A stretch of 64,000 nt of DNA from Rapana venosa (Eukaryota; Mollusca; Gastropoda; Neogastropoda; Muricidae). This document shows positions 1 to 10,941 of the stretch, piece by piece. Under the pieces are notes generated by a model, which was given only the letters and a program-made list of their open reading frames with translations, made no database searches and had not been told where the DNA came from. Position 1 is the first letter of the stretch; each line of letters begins with the position of its first letter. Position numbers and translations under genes: made by a program. Location of the stretch: assembly GCA_028751875.1 (NCBI GenBank), contig CM054153.1, forward strand, positions 19,623,953 to 19,687,952, given 5' to 3'.

Positions 1-315
1 TGCAGAATAGACATACTGGGCTCATCCCAGTGTTCAAATATCACTACTTAGCTGCCAGAACAAAAGAATACAGGAAAAATGTCATACAATAAAAACATAA
101 TATATTTGGAAAGATTTGCTCGAAAAAAGGCATGAGAATGGACTGGGAAGGCAAAAAAAAAAAAAAAAAAAGCAAGAGAGATGATAACAAGGTAAGGAGA
201 AAGACAGAAACAAAGAGAGAAAGAAAAACAAGTGGAAATTTCTTGTACAGAATTTCCAGAAGGTGTATAAGCCTATGTAACACCTATCACAAAAGAGTGC
301 TTTTGTATTTGTTGT

Positions 316-1570
316 TACTAAGTATCTTCTTCTTCAAGTGTCCAGTCTGGTCCTGCAGACATCGACGATCATGGCTCTCCATTCTTCCCTGTTCTCGGTC
401 CCTCTCATGAGCTCATTGTTGGCCCTCTTTATTCGTTGCGAATTTGTTTAAGCTGTCTGTGAATTTTGTTCGTTGTCTTCCTCTGCTCTTGTTTCCACAG
501 ATTTTGCCACTCCATAACAGTTTCTCTAGTCCGTCAGCCCTGATTATATGGCCGAAAAATTTGAGCTGTCTTTCTCTGATGGTGTTGAGAAGGGATCTCT
601 TGTACCCAGCCATTTCCATTACTTCTGCATTTGTTTTTCTTTTTGTCCATGAGATTTTCATGATTCTCCGGATGAACCACATTTCCACTGCTTCTAGTCG
701 CTGTTCTGTGTCCTTGGCTAGGTCCAGCACTCACATCCGTACAGAAGAATGGACCATACGTAGGCTCTCAAAACATGGATCTTTGTCTTGAGGCTTATCT
801 TACTGTTGGTAAAAATGCATTTCATGTTGTTAAAAGTTGCCTTAGATTGACCGATTCTCTTCTTGACTTCTGTGTCACACTTGCCGTCCGGGGTGATAGT
901 ACAACCAAGGTATTTAAAGGTGTTTACTTGTCTGATTCTCTCTCCTTTACAGGCTATGTTGCATTGTGGTATAACAGCTTTTTTCGAGATCACCATGCAT
1001 TCTGTCTTCTTTGCATTGAGCTGTAATCCTTTCTTTTCGCTTTCGTCTGTTACTGTTGTTAAAATCTTTTGCAGTTTTTCTTCAGAGTCAGCGATAAGGA
1101 CTGTGTCATCTGCATATCTCAGGCTGTTGATGTTGTGGCCACCTACACTAATTTGCTCATGATTCTCAATATTTCGTAGAATTATTTCACTATATACATT
1201 AAATAAACCAGGCGAGAACACGCAGCCCTGCCTCACACCCCTGCAGATTGGTCTATATTGACTGATGTCATTGTCGACTCTAATGGCTGCCTCCTGTTCC
1301 CAATAATATGTTTCTGAGGACTCCAAGATCTTTCCCGTCGATGTATAGCCCTGCCAGAATATCAAACAAGTCGGAGTGTCGTACTTTGTCGAACGCTTTT
1401 GAGTAGTCAATGAAGCAGAGGTACAGGTCTTTCTGGACCTCGATGGATCTTTCCATGAAAGTTTTCAATGCCAAGATTGCATTTCTGGTGCCTTTGTCTG
1501 CCATGAATCCAAATTGCGTTTCTGATATTAAGTTACTAAGTATAGAAGGGGAATAACTCCAATGCACCAC
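316..1570 (-). mobile_element. RTE-type LINE relic, reverse transcriptase to 3' end
   Basis: This is a decayed non-LTR retrotransposon read on the minus strand. The fingers/palm part (QFGF near 1510, FIDYSKAFDKVRH near 1410) lies in one frame. The rest, with RGVRQGC and the catalytic YADDTVL (near 1105), lies in another, so a frameshift sits near 1290-1400. After LLYGCECWT a further frame change leads to the C-terminal tail typical of RTE-like elements (RRIMKISW, FFGHIIRADGLEK). The 3' end appears to be the GAAGAAGAAG run near 316. The endonuclease is absent, so the copy is 5'-truncated. Clade assignment (RTE-like) is from remembered family resemblance. Confidence 0.85.
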
Positions 1571-2737
1571 AAGAGTAATCTCTCTTGTTGAATTATTTTC
1601 CTTGATATTTAAACTTTCTTTCTATTTCCTCCCAGAAGGTAGAGGGGAGAGCATGGTTGCTCAAGACTCTTAGGAGTCTGATGTTCCCCATTAAGGTATG
1701 GATGCTCTTTTTAATCTATATGGTTGCTCATTTTAAGCTAATTTCAACTTAATTTTAAAAGGTTGGAAAGGTTTATGAGGTATCTGTTTAATTTTGTTTT
1801 TGAAGGTTTCAAGCTTGGGAATTTAGAAGTGATTATTTTGAACAAGAAAGCAAGTGGCAAATTTGAACTTAGTCACCGTCTTTGTTGTACTAGTTCGATT
1901 TTGGGTAGAATATTGTTCAGCCAACAAATTGCTGAAGAAATCAAACTAAGGTTTATCACTGTGTATAATATATGTGTGTAAAAGCCTAGTGTGGTTTTGT
2001 AATGATTGTTATTATTAAGAATGCAAACTTCTATTTTTTGTGAGGAATGAAATAGCATCTTTAAACAGGTGCAATGACTTTGGAATGTCATTGGGGATTG
2101 ATCGATTTAAATGAATGTGAATTAATGTTTGCACAATTTCATAGGATAGACCATCAGCTGTCCTCAAGTAAATGAAACATGTGTAAGACTGTAGTTATTG
2201 TATGTGGTGGTTTTGGTGGATATGTTAGATTTGTTGTGGGGATACTTATTCTCATAAGAGTTGGGAAATGGGTAAGCTGAGAGTACATTTTGAAGATTTG
2301 TTTTATTATGGCAAACTCTGGTTAGTGTTTCAGTTTTTGCTGTGTGGGTATTCATATTAAGTTGTCATTAATATGTTATACCTGAAAGTGTGGGTCTTGC
2401 AGTAATTTGGATCCCTGATCCTGTGATAGAGTTTGATTTTATGAAGAGATCAAATGGTTTATTGGTTGTTCTTTTTTTATTTCAGGAACATCGCTGTAAT
2501 CCCTCTCATCGCTACATCAGGTTTCATCAATACATCGTCTACATCATTATCATCGTTTATCTTTCTTTTGATCATTTAACTGATCTTTTGATCTGTGATC
2601 TGAGACAATCCTTAATTAGTTGTATGTTGAGGACTGGACAGAATTATGTTTTTAGTAACTGGACAAAATAATTAACAGAATAGTTTGTGTTTTAAATTGT
2701 ACTTGTAGTACAATTGGTGATGTGTGTGATTGTAGTT

Positions 2738-2779
<42 letters not shown>

Positions 2780-3144
2780 AATAAATTTGTGAACCCAACT
2801 TGCTTGGCCTGAAGAATTACATTGAATGAATGTTGTTGGTCGTCACATTCATAGTGTTTCAGTGTGATTGCTGAGTGAGTTGAGGTGATAATTTTAACTA
2901 CTACTTACTGTCTCCCTTTTATATTTCGTTTCTATTTTTCTTCTACCTCTTCCTTTATCACTCTCAGCCCATTAGTAGGCGAGCCCTAATCCTCTTTAGG
3001 GATACTAAAGACAATAGGATAAGTTTAGGATTCCATTTCTGGTGCCGGATCAGATGGTGCTAGGAATTGGGGTGGTGACCTAAAGGATTCCTGGGTAGGA
3101 CTCTCTACACCTATACACACCATTTTTGGGGTTATGTTTTTATC
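1571..3144. other. AT-rich intergenic DNA without a recognised gene
   Basis: No open frame here resembles a protein. The only structure seen is a (TAG)n run of about 13 copies at 2742-2779. Confidence 0.6.
2742..2779. repeat. (TAG)n trinucleotide microsatellite
   Basis: Uninterrupted tandem TAG copies are seen directly. Confidence 0.95.
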
Positions 3145-3146
3145 AA

Positions 3147-3177
<31 letters not shown>

Positions 3178-3189
3178 CACACACACACT
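3145..3189. repeat. (CA)n microsatellite
   Basis: CA dinucleotide run with one CAAA interruption, just beyond the 5' splice site of the candidate minus-strand exon at 3204-3514. Confidence 0.95.
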
Positions 3190-3203
3190 ACCCATTGCTT
3201 TAC

Positions 3204-3514
3204 CTGCCTCTGGGGGGAAGTAACGATAATATCGATTTTCACGATATCTTCGAAGAGAAAGGTCATAAGCTTGAATTTCCAGTTCCAGGTTGGTGACCAC
3301 AAATTCACAGCTCTTGTCGCGAGCCTGGTAGAACAAGGTGATGCAAGAGGGCGAACTCTCACATGTTCTCACACAGTCCTCAACAGAGGCCCTGGTCCGG
3401 TTGGGTTGGTAACCTAGACTGTAGCCGTCCTTTTTCAAATCATCAAACAGGCTATCATCCCAAAAATCATACAGGGCTATCTCTCCTAACCCGCTTGCCA
3501 CTGGCACACATACA
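3204..3514 (-). CDS. Candidate internal exon with PAN/Apple-like Cys-rich segment
   Basis: On the minus strand a 311-nt open stretch is bounded by a good acceptor (TTTTGTTTCAG, exon starting at 3514) and donor (GGCAG|GTAAAG, exon ending at 3204). It enters in phase 2 and leaves in phase 1. The peptide (about 103 aa) has a DFWDDSLFDDLKKDGYSLGY stretch, then a motif with spaced cysteines (EDCVRTCESSPSCITLFY, then KSCEFVV) as in PAN/Apple or similar extracellular modules. No partner exons were recognised nearby, so the parent gene is unknown. Splice-site quality and a non-repetitive sequence argue for a real exon; the domain name is a guess from cysteine spacing. Confidence 0.5.
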
Positions 3515-3683
3515 CTGAAACAAAACATACAAGGCATGAATGTTAAAAAAACCCAACAACAACAACAAAATATCTATCTGTAGCTTCTCAAACAACTGCC
3601 CATTTGCATTACCAATGATTTTAAGCTGATTGGTGAATTTATCAAGTGACCTTAAAACTACCCTCTAGAGTAGACTGAATCAC

Positions 3684-3790
3684 CCCCCCAAAAAAACAAC
3701 AACAAACAAACAAACAACAAACCCCAACAACAACAAAACAATCCAACAACAAACCCAAACAAAAACTCCCAAACAAACCAACCACAAAAG
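3684..3790 (+). repeat. A/C-only low-complexity tract
   Basis: Poly-C, then poly-A, then CAA/CAAA repeats, almost free of G and T on this strand. Similar tracts occur at 11895, 36060, 54245, 59325 and 62845. Confidence 0.85.
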
Positions 3791-4139
3791 GTAGTCCACT
3801 GACTGGGTCTAACTAGATCTAGCAGTAGCACTGGATGCATTGTAGCATAGCTTACCGTTTGCTGCGTATATTTTGCATTAATTCCTGTATAGCCTACTTA
3901 CAGCAACAGTTGAAAGCATCCATGAAGTGAAGAACAGAGGGCCTAACTGTGTTATCATATTTTTCTTTTAAAATTAAAAAGAAAAATGTTGGTTTCATGG
4001 TATGCCAGGAAATATCAGCATGTTGCCAGTGTAAACTGCCCTCTGACAAACTGTCAGCAAGTAAAGTTACGTCATTTGCTGATGACGTCAGTACATGAAT
4101 TGACGCATTTTATGGCGATGGGAATCGTAAACAATAGCC

Positions 4140-4436
4140 GATAAAGGTAAAGGTGCCCCATAACTTGTAAGGTCATAGGGTAGCGAGGGTTCAGAGACCT
4201 CAGCTTCTCTAGGGACCAGCGTATTGAGGGTGGCGCCCACCTCCTCTCCCTGCTGCTTTACCTTCCCTGACCCTAAAGAGGGTAGGTACCCATTTACAGC
4301 TGGGTGAACTGGGGGCTATACTGAAGCCAAGGCGGGCAGTCATCCATCCAAATGGTGGTAACCACACTTGATGCTGCTTAACCTTGGCTGGGGGAATGGG
4401 AGCGCTCCTACTAATGAGCTATCCCCTCCCCCCTAT
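4140..4436 (-). mobile_element. SINE family A (tRNA-derived), copy 1
   Basis: This copy matches 45343-45637 (opposite strand) and 63225-63515 nearly end to end. Read on the minus strand it starts with a tRNA-like head containing an A-box-like TAGCTCAGTGG equivalent (here degraded) and ends with the shared tail near TTATGGGACTCCTTTACC. The best A box is in the 45.3 kb copy. Confidence 0.85.
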
Positions 4437-4950
4437 TCCTGATGGATGGTTTAAAAAAAAAAAGTTGAGGAAAGGTGTGTGCTGCCTGCGTGCGTGTGCG
4501 TGCGCGGCTGCACGAGCGTGTGCGAGAACAGATTTCAAGTACTGGAGCACTTTATTTGCCAAGAGTTTAAATTAAAAAAATTTTTTTTTCTACTTTAACA
4601 GCACAAAAGTTGGTATTTCCTCATTTTTGGTTAATTAATTCAGCCTTGAGCAAAGTCCTTTTTAGAAGTGTTTAACATTATTGATTCAGTCACATAGATC
4701 TAAAAACAGGTATCATTGTATGTAAGTTCAGTCTTTCTCTTTTTGTGTGCCCTATTTGTCTAAGGCTTTATTTGTTTGTTTGTTATTGTTTATTTAATTC
4801 TTTGATTCGGGATATGGAACAGCCTAAGTGCTATTGTTCTGAGACAGTGTGTGTTGCATTTGAAATTTCTGTTGTGTGTGAGTGTGTATGTGTTTATCAG
4901 GGCAAAGCTAGGTAAAGACTACTAAGTTAATGTCTAGTCTTTGTCTAGAG

Positions 4951-4954
<4 letters not shown>
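4437..4954. other. Intergenic stretch, no gene seen
   Basis: AT-rich sequence with a short GTGCGTGCG run near 4490. No coding similarity is recognised. Confidence 0.5.
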
Positions 4955-4987
<33 letters not shown>

Positions 4988-5005
4988 TACATACATATAT
5001 ATATA

Positions 5006-5036
<31 letters not shown>
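4955..5036. repeat. (TA)n microsatellite
   Basis: TA repeats with a few GATACATACA interruptions. Confidence 0.95.
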
Positions 5037-5038
<2 letters not shown>

Positions 5039-5084
5039 GGTTTATCACAGTTCTTGATTAAACCATTGACGCTGGGGGCAACAG

Positions 5085-5376
5085 CAAAGTCAGAGGCTGT
5101 ATGACCAGTGGATTTTCCACTCTGGAATTCCACTTTACAGCTTAGTCTTTAGTGATCCACTATGACTCTCTGACTAGGAGGCTTGACTTGCACAGTCCTT
5201 ATGTGCTGCAGCCCTGGGGGCTAGTTGGCCTTTGGAGAACATCTCCAACGCTGACTGTCCTTGTGCCCACTTGGCCGAGAGAGTGGGGATGTGCTGTGGG
5301 CAAGGCATCTCCACTATAATCAAATTTCTGCCCAGCTTCTGAAACAGCAGCTGCCTCCATCGTCGAAAACGACGGA

Positions 5377-5378
<2 letters not shown>
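5085..5378. repeat. Unclassified repeat-like block next to (TA)n
   Basis: GC-richer, non-coding block that ends in a short hairpin (CGTCG AAAA CGACG near 5362). It looks like a piece of a dispersed element but no second copy was found in this window, so the call rests on style only. Confidence 0.3.

Positions 5379-5458
<80 letters not shown>
5379..5458. repeat. (TA)n microsatellite
   Basis: About 39 uninterrupted TA copies. Confidence 0.97.
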
Positions 5459-5462
<4 letters not shown>

Positions 5463-5545
5463 TGTCATAATAATAATAATAATGTATGGAATTTATATAG
5501 CACTGAATCTTGTAAAGCAACAAATCTAAGCGCTCAGATGACATT
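5463..5545 (-). mobile_element. SINE family C tail fragment
   Basis: It carries the shared tail (ATGGAATTTATATAGC then CTTGTAAAGCAACAAAT) preceded by (AAT)n, reverse of the full SINE-C at 61765-62255. Confidence 0.85.
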
Positions 5546-5559
5546 CTTTTATTTTTAAT

Positions 5560-5735
5560 TTTAAAATTTTAAAAATTTATGCATGTGTATGCGGTTTTTA
5601 AAAACAAATTGTCATCTGTTCCCACAGGCACACAATGGCCTACTCTTTCGAACAGCGGAACAGGATTTAACGTGTGCGCAATATGTTCGCACACAGGGCC
5701 TTGGTTTATAGTCTCATCTGAAGGACTTTGACATT
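5560..5735 (-). mobile_element. SINE family B fragment
   Basis: It matches the SINE-B body (GTCATCTGTTCCCAC, CACACAATGGCCTACTC, TTTATAGTCTCATC) in reverse orientation. At about 5740 it changes into unrelated sequence, so the tRNA head is missing. Confidence 0.85.
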
Positions 5736-6037
5736 CAGTTTGATAAGTAGCCTTTTGGCGAAGGGAGAGAGGGAGGTCATTCCAGATCACTTGTCCAACA
5801 GAGAAAGAGCACAGCCAATGGTGGATTGGTTGCATCTCGGTATTCGTAAGCACAAGGTATCTGCAGCAGAGCGGAGGGAACAAGAAGGAGTATTTAGGTG
5901 AAGACAGTCACAGAGGTAGGAGGGAGCTGCTTTGTGGAGACATTTTGTAACAGAGGGTACTGATCATAATAGTTAACTCTCTGTGGCATAGGCAGCCAGT
6001 GGAGAGATTGCAAGAGATAACACAAATATACATGATA

Positions 6038-6039
6038 AG

Positions 6040-6078
<39 letters not shown>

Positions 6079-6103
6079 CTCTCTCTCTCTCTATCTCTCT
6101 CAA
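6038..6103. repeat. (CA)n(CT)n compound microsatellite
   Basis: CA repeats pass directly into CT repeats. Confidence 0.95.
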
Positions 6104-6114
6104 TAATAATTGTT

Positions 6115-6790
6115 CTCCGCATTTATTCCATTCCCAAATGTTTGGTCATCATCGTAGTCAGATGTTGGAGCATACACTTGGATGATGGTGAGATTCTGGA
6201 GTTGAAACTCTGATTGAGATGAGTCTGCTGGATACTGGTGTGCAGCTGACGATGCTTGACACAATCTCTTTCCTGACAATGAAGCCTACTCCGTGTTGAT
6301 GTAGTTTCTCTTCTCCACTGTACCATATCTTGTGGCCGTCTTGCGTGGTTGTTTCTCCGAAGCCAGTCCATCTGACTTCCGCAAGCCCTAGGATGTCCCA
6401 TTTATATCTTTTTAGTTCATGTGTGAGTTCCTGTACTCTTCCTGTTTAGTATAGAGTCCTCACATTCCATGTTCCGATGGTTACTCCTTTATTTGGAAGC
6501 TTTAGAGTTGGTTCTGCTCCAGTAGCGCATTTGTCACTCCCACCCTGGAGGCTTGCAGTGGGTAGCACGATCGTTGTTGATCCGGGCCTCAACCGATCCG
6601 GCATATTTTTCCGTTTTGTTTTTCTCATCATGTCCTTGCAGTGGGCTTGAGGAAGCTTGGTGGCGCCCATCTCCTTTCCAAGACTCCTACTGGTGAATAA
6701 GAAATCACCAGCCCCTCACAACGTTTTGCCCACCAGTAGAAGCGGTTACCGGGGTGTGGGTGGGTTAAGGACCCGGACCCAGAAGTGAGA
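6115..6790 (-). mobile_element. Inverted 5' part of an RTE-type LINE (endonuclease N-terminus)
   Basis: On the minus strand this begins with leader sequence, then a start region, and reads into the apurinic-like endonuclease: GTWNVRTLY (near 6450-6480), then a frame change to the RWTGFGE region and QVYAPTSDYDDDQ equivalents near 6160. The next endonuclease residues (PKKDILIVEGDWN) appear not here but on the opposite strand from about 6890. The two pieces are therefore one element whose 5' part is inverted. Confidence 0.8.
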
Positions 6791-6879
6791 GTTGAGTGCC
6801 AAGTGAGGACCAGTGCTCCCGTCCATCCCGAGGGATGCTACTGCCAGGTTTACAAAGGTACCACCTCTCCTTAAGCACA

Positions 6880-9510
6880 CCATACACGCCCAAAAAAGAC
6901 ATTCTTATTGTGGAAGGCGACTGGAATGTAAGGTGGGACCTGATGCCTATGACACCTGGGCAGGAACCACAGGACGCTTTGGACTAGGAGAAACAAACGA
7001 AAGAGGACAGCGGCTGCTGGAATTCGCACAGAAGCACAAACTAACTCTGGCAAACACACTCCATCCTCACAAGCCATCTAAAACATCAACTTGGCACTCA
7101 CCAAATGGTCTGATTCACAATCAAATTGAGTACATTCTGTCACCCCAAAGATTCAAATCCAGCATAAACAAGGCAAACACAAGAACATTCTCAGGAGCTG
7201 ACATTGGCAGTGACCACGACCTTGTACTTACCACCATCAAGCTAAAACTAAAAGCAAAACAACAGCCAAAAAAACCCACGCATAAGATTTGATCTGGAAA
7301 AACTCAAAGACCCAACAGTGGTTGAGATCTTCCAAGCCAACATTGGAGGAAAGTTCGCCGCACTCACAGCCATCGACAATGATGTGGACATACTAGCCAA
7401 CAACATCAAAGAAGTGCTATTGACAGCAGCAGAAGAAACATTAGGAAGAAGCAGAACAAAGAAACAACCCTGGGTGACAAATGAGGTTCTTGACCTCTGC
7501 GACAAAAGAAGAGAGCTTAAGAAACAAAAGTTCACAAGTCAAGAAGCCAACAACAAATACAGGAATAGCCACAGAGAAGTGAGGAAAAAGATGAGAGAAG
7601 CCAAAGAAGCGTGGATAGAAGAACAATGCCACAGCATCGAAGTTGGAATGGCCAAGGGAAACAGCAAAAACAACTTACGACACTCTGAAATCACTAACTA
7701 AAACCACACAGCCTAAAGCCTCTGTTATTGAAGACAAAGATGGAAATCTTTTAATGGAAAGCAATGCCATCCTCCAACGCTGGACGGAATACTGTGAGGG
7801 ATTGTATAACTACCCACTACGCCCAGATACCAACATAGTTTCTGACAAACCCCCCGAACACCAGGATAAAGACCCACCAATACTAAGGTGTGAAGTAGAT
7901 ACAGCTATTAAACAATTGAAGAAGGGAAAGTACCCTGGAATCGATAACATCCCAGCTGAACTCATAAAAATGGAGGGAATGAAACAGCAAGGCGATTCAC
8001 AGAACTTTGTCAGAAGATCCACGACACCAAAGAATGGCCAGAAGAATGGACACAGTCTCTTGTAATACCCCTACCAAAGAAAGGAAACCTCAAGCAATGC
8101 CAGAACTACAGAACCATCAGTCTCATAAGCCATCCTAGCAAGATCATGCTGCGGGTAGTCCTCAACAGACTGAAAAACCAAGCGGAAAAAACTCTGGCAG
8201 AAGAACAAGCGGCTTTAGACCAAAACGCAGCACAATGGAACAAATTTTCAATCTGAGAATTCTGATAGAGAAACATCTCCAACACCAAAAAGACTTGTAT
8301 CACAATGTCATAGACTTCAAAAAGGCCTTTGACAGGGTATGGCATGACGGCCTCTGGCAAGTACTCAGGCACTTCAACATTGACAACTGCCTCATTGAAG
8401 TCATCAAGGCACTGTACGAGAACGCAAGAAGTGCAGTTTTCATGAACAATCACATGGGCGAGTTCTTCAAGACCACGGTTGGGGTCCATCAGGGCTGCCT
8501 TCTCTCACCTGTACTTTTCAACCTCTTCCTCGAAAACATCATGACAGAGACACTGCAAAACCACCACACTTCCATCTCCATTGGTGGAAGACCCCTTGGC
8601 AACCTCAGATTTGCAGATGATATTGACCTCATGGGCGGCAGCAAACAAGAACTGCAAAACCTCACGGATAGTCTATCAGATCGAGTGAGCGCATACGGCT
8701 TGGAGGTCAGTACAGAGAAATCAAAGATCATGGTCAACAGCGCAAGTAATGACAGCAAGGAAATAAAGATGAATGGAGAAATACTGGAAGAGGTGAGCCA
8801 ATTCAAATACAGAGATCTTTTTCCATGCTTCACGATCCTGTGTGGCTAGTAGAAGGTGTTGATGTCAACCCATGATTTCTTTTGGCGGCCTCTTCTTCTC
8901 TTGCCTTCAACTGTTCCCTGCAGAATTCAAATTCAAGGCTCCATCCTAACAAAAGATGGCACATCAAATAATGAAGTGAAAGCTCGCATTGCAACAGCAA
9001 CATCTGCTCTAGCCAGACTCGAGAGGATCATCAGAAGCAACAACATCAGCTTCTGCACCAAATAATTTTTATTATCACCTTTACAAATCCCTCGTGATAT
9101 CTATCCTCCTATATGGCTGTGAATCATGGACTCTGTCAGCAGAGCTAGAGAGGAGAATCCAAGCATTCAAGATTAAGTGCCACAGAAGACTCCTCAAAAT
9201 ATCATACAAAGAACACAAGACCAACAACTATGTGAAAGAAGAAATCAAAAAGCCTGTGGGCCCCAAAGAACCTCTGCTCTCCACCATAAAGAGGAGAAAA
9301 CTGATGTGGTTTGGTCACACCACAAGACACAACACCTTAGCAAAAACCATCCTGCAGGGAACAGTTGAAGGCAAGAGAAGAAGAGGCCGCCAAAAGAAAT
9401 CATGGGTTGACATCAAAGAATGGACCGCCCAACCCCTGCAACACCTTCTACTAGCCACATAGGATCGTGAAGCATGGAAAAAGATCTCTGTCGCGTCTTC
9501 TCTCATGTCC
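6880..9510 (+). mobile_element. RTE-type LINE relic: endonuclease C-part, reverse transcriptase, tail
   Basis: On the plus strand the order is: endonuclease motifs GDWN (near 6920) and GSDHDLVL (near 7210); a linker with KKQPWVTNEVLDLCDKRREL (near 7460); RT motifs FKKAFDRVWHDGL (near 8320), GVHQGC (near 8485) and the catalytic FADDIDLM (near 8615); then LLYGCESWTLS (near 9110); and the C-terminal RRKLMWFGH and GKRRRGRQKKSW motifs. Frameshifts near 7290, 7690 and 8000-8230, a stop near 9065 and a 113-bp foreign insert at 8811 show it is dead. The 3' end is near 9500. Confidence 0.9.
8811..8923 (-). repeat. Inverted copy of the LINE's own 3' end inserted in its RT
   Basis: The stretch is the reverse complement of 9353-9487 with a 25-nt internal deletion and one mismatch. 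It splits the RT reading between VSQFKY and GSILTKDG. Confidence 0.9.
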
Positions 9511-10022
9511 CCCCTACATCCTTTGAGACATGAGACTGAGTGAGCGAGTGTGAAATGTTAGGCTGGTAACCTCCCTTGTAAGAAGCACTTCTGATTTATC
9601 TCCCTTCGCTCTCCGAATGGTACACAGACACGACATACATGCATACGTTCTATACCTTGGAACTGGGACTATTTTTGCGACCATAAGTTGTTTTTTTGAA
9701 TGTGTGCTCTTACTCACTTAGTTTATTGTATCCCTAAGGTGTTAATTATCGTGGATGCGTGTTAGCTCTCCTCTCTTTTCAATGAGAGTTACTCAGGCTG
9801 TTTGAGTAAGATTGCTATCATTATGATAAAACCGAAAGTTGTCGGATTTGGTATTGACTTGAAAAATGGAAACAATTTTGCTTGTCTGGATGAGGAACGG
9901 TTTTTGTCATCAGTTTGACGTTTGACCCATTGAGAAAAAAGTTGCAAAGACATATTTTTAGGGCTTGCAGCAGATTGTACGGGACGAATTTGAGTATGAA
10001 ACATTCTAAATTTGCACACAAT

Positions 10023-10941
10023 ATGGCACCAACTATTCTTTTGTCATATTTATATTTTCTTCAGGGGTTACCCTATGGACTACAAGCCAGATTTCTTCCA
10101 ATATATTTCCGTGGCCGTGGCATGTCCCTCTCAAACATAGGTTTCATCAAAGTACTCTTCTTCCCTTGGATGTGCAAGACATTGTGGGCGCCTTTTGTGG
10201 ATAGGCATGGCAATAAGAAATCATGGCTAATATGGAGCATGTTGGGGCTGGGAATTACCTGTATCTTGGCAGCTGGAATTCAACCAGATTGGTTCTTTCT
10301 GTTGTGTATGATTTTACTTACTTTTAATTTCCTGACATCAACACAGGACATTGCTACAGACGGACTGGCGATAGAAATTCTGACATCGTCTCAGGTAGCC
10401 AGTGGAAATATTGCCCAGGTAGTGGGTTACAAGTTTGGAGCCATTATTGGAGGAGGGTTACTGGCTTGGCTGAGTGACTTCATCAGTTGGAGTGCCATTT
10501 TTATTTTTATGACATTGATTTATGCAAAAGCTTTAGTTGCAGTGAAAGTATTTGTTCCAGAAAGCAAGAACTATTTTGTCGAAAAGACATTGGATGTTCC
10601 AGCACCATCAGATTTTCATCAGTTTCAGGAGAGCAGCGCACATAGCATCAGTACTTGTGAAGAAAGTAATGAGGTTGACAGTGGCTTGGAGCCAGATTCT
10701 CCTTCAAGGAATACGAGAAGTAAAACAAAACACACAAGTTCAGCAAAGCGCAGTAGTATTGATACCGTTGAACACAGTGACAGCAGTTGTGATTTTCAAT
10801 CTCGGCATTCAGATGTCGCTTCCCCGTCACAGAGCAACAGTTCCAGTAGGGATGTACGATGGATAAAGGATCATTTTGCTGATGTCCTGAGGGCAGATGG
10901 AACAGTGTGGATTCTCATCTATGTGCTCATTTATAAACTGG
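10023..10941 (+). CDS. MFSD3: MFSD3-like exon 1
   Basis: Encodes helices 1-6, a Ser-rich loop of about 100 residues (VPES to DHFADVL) and the start of helix 7 ([11 protein letters not shown]). The donor is CTGG|GTTAGT, phase 1. The frame upstream is open to a TGA at 9891. Confidence 0.92.

Noticed and set aside
4083..4090. Perfect TGACGTCA (CRE-like) site
   Set aside because: One 8-mer with no gene start nearby; expected by chance at this scale.
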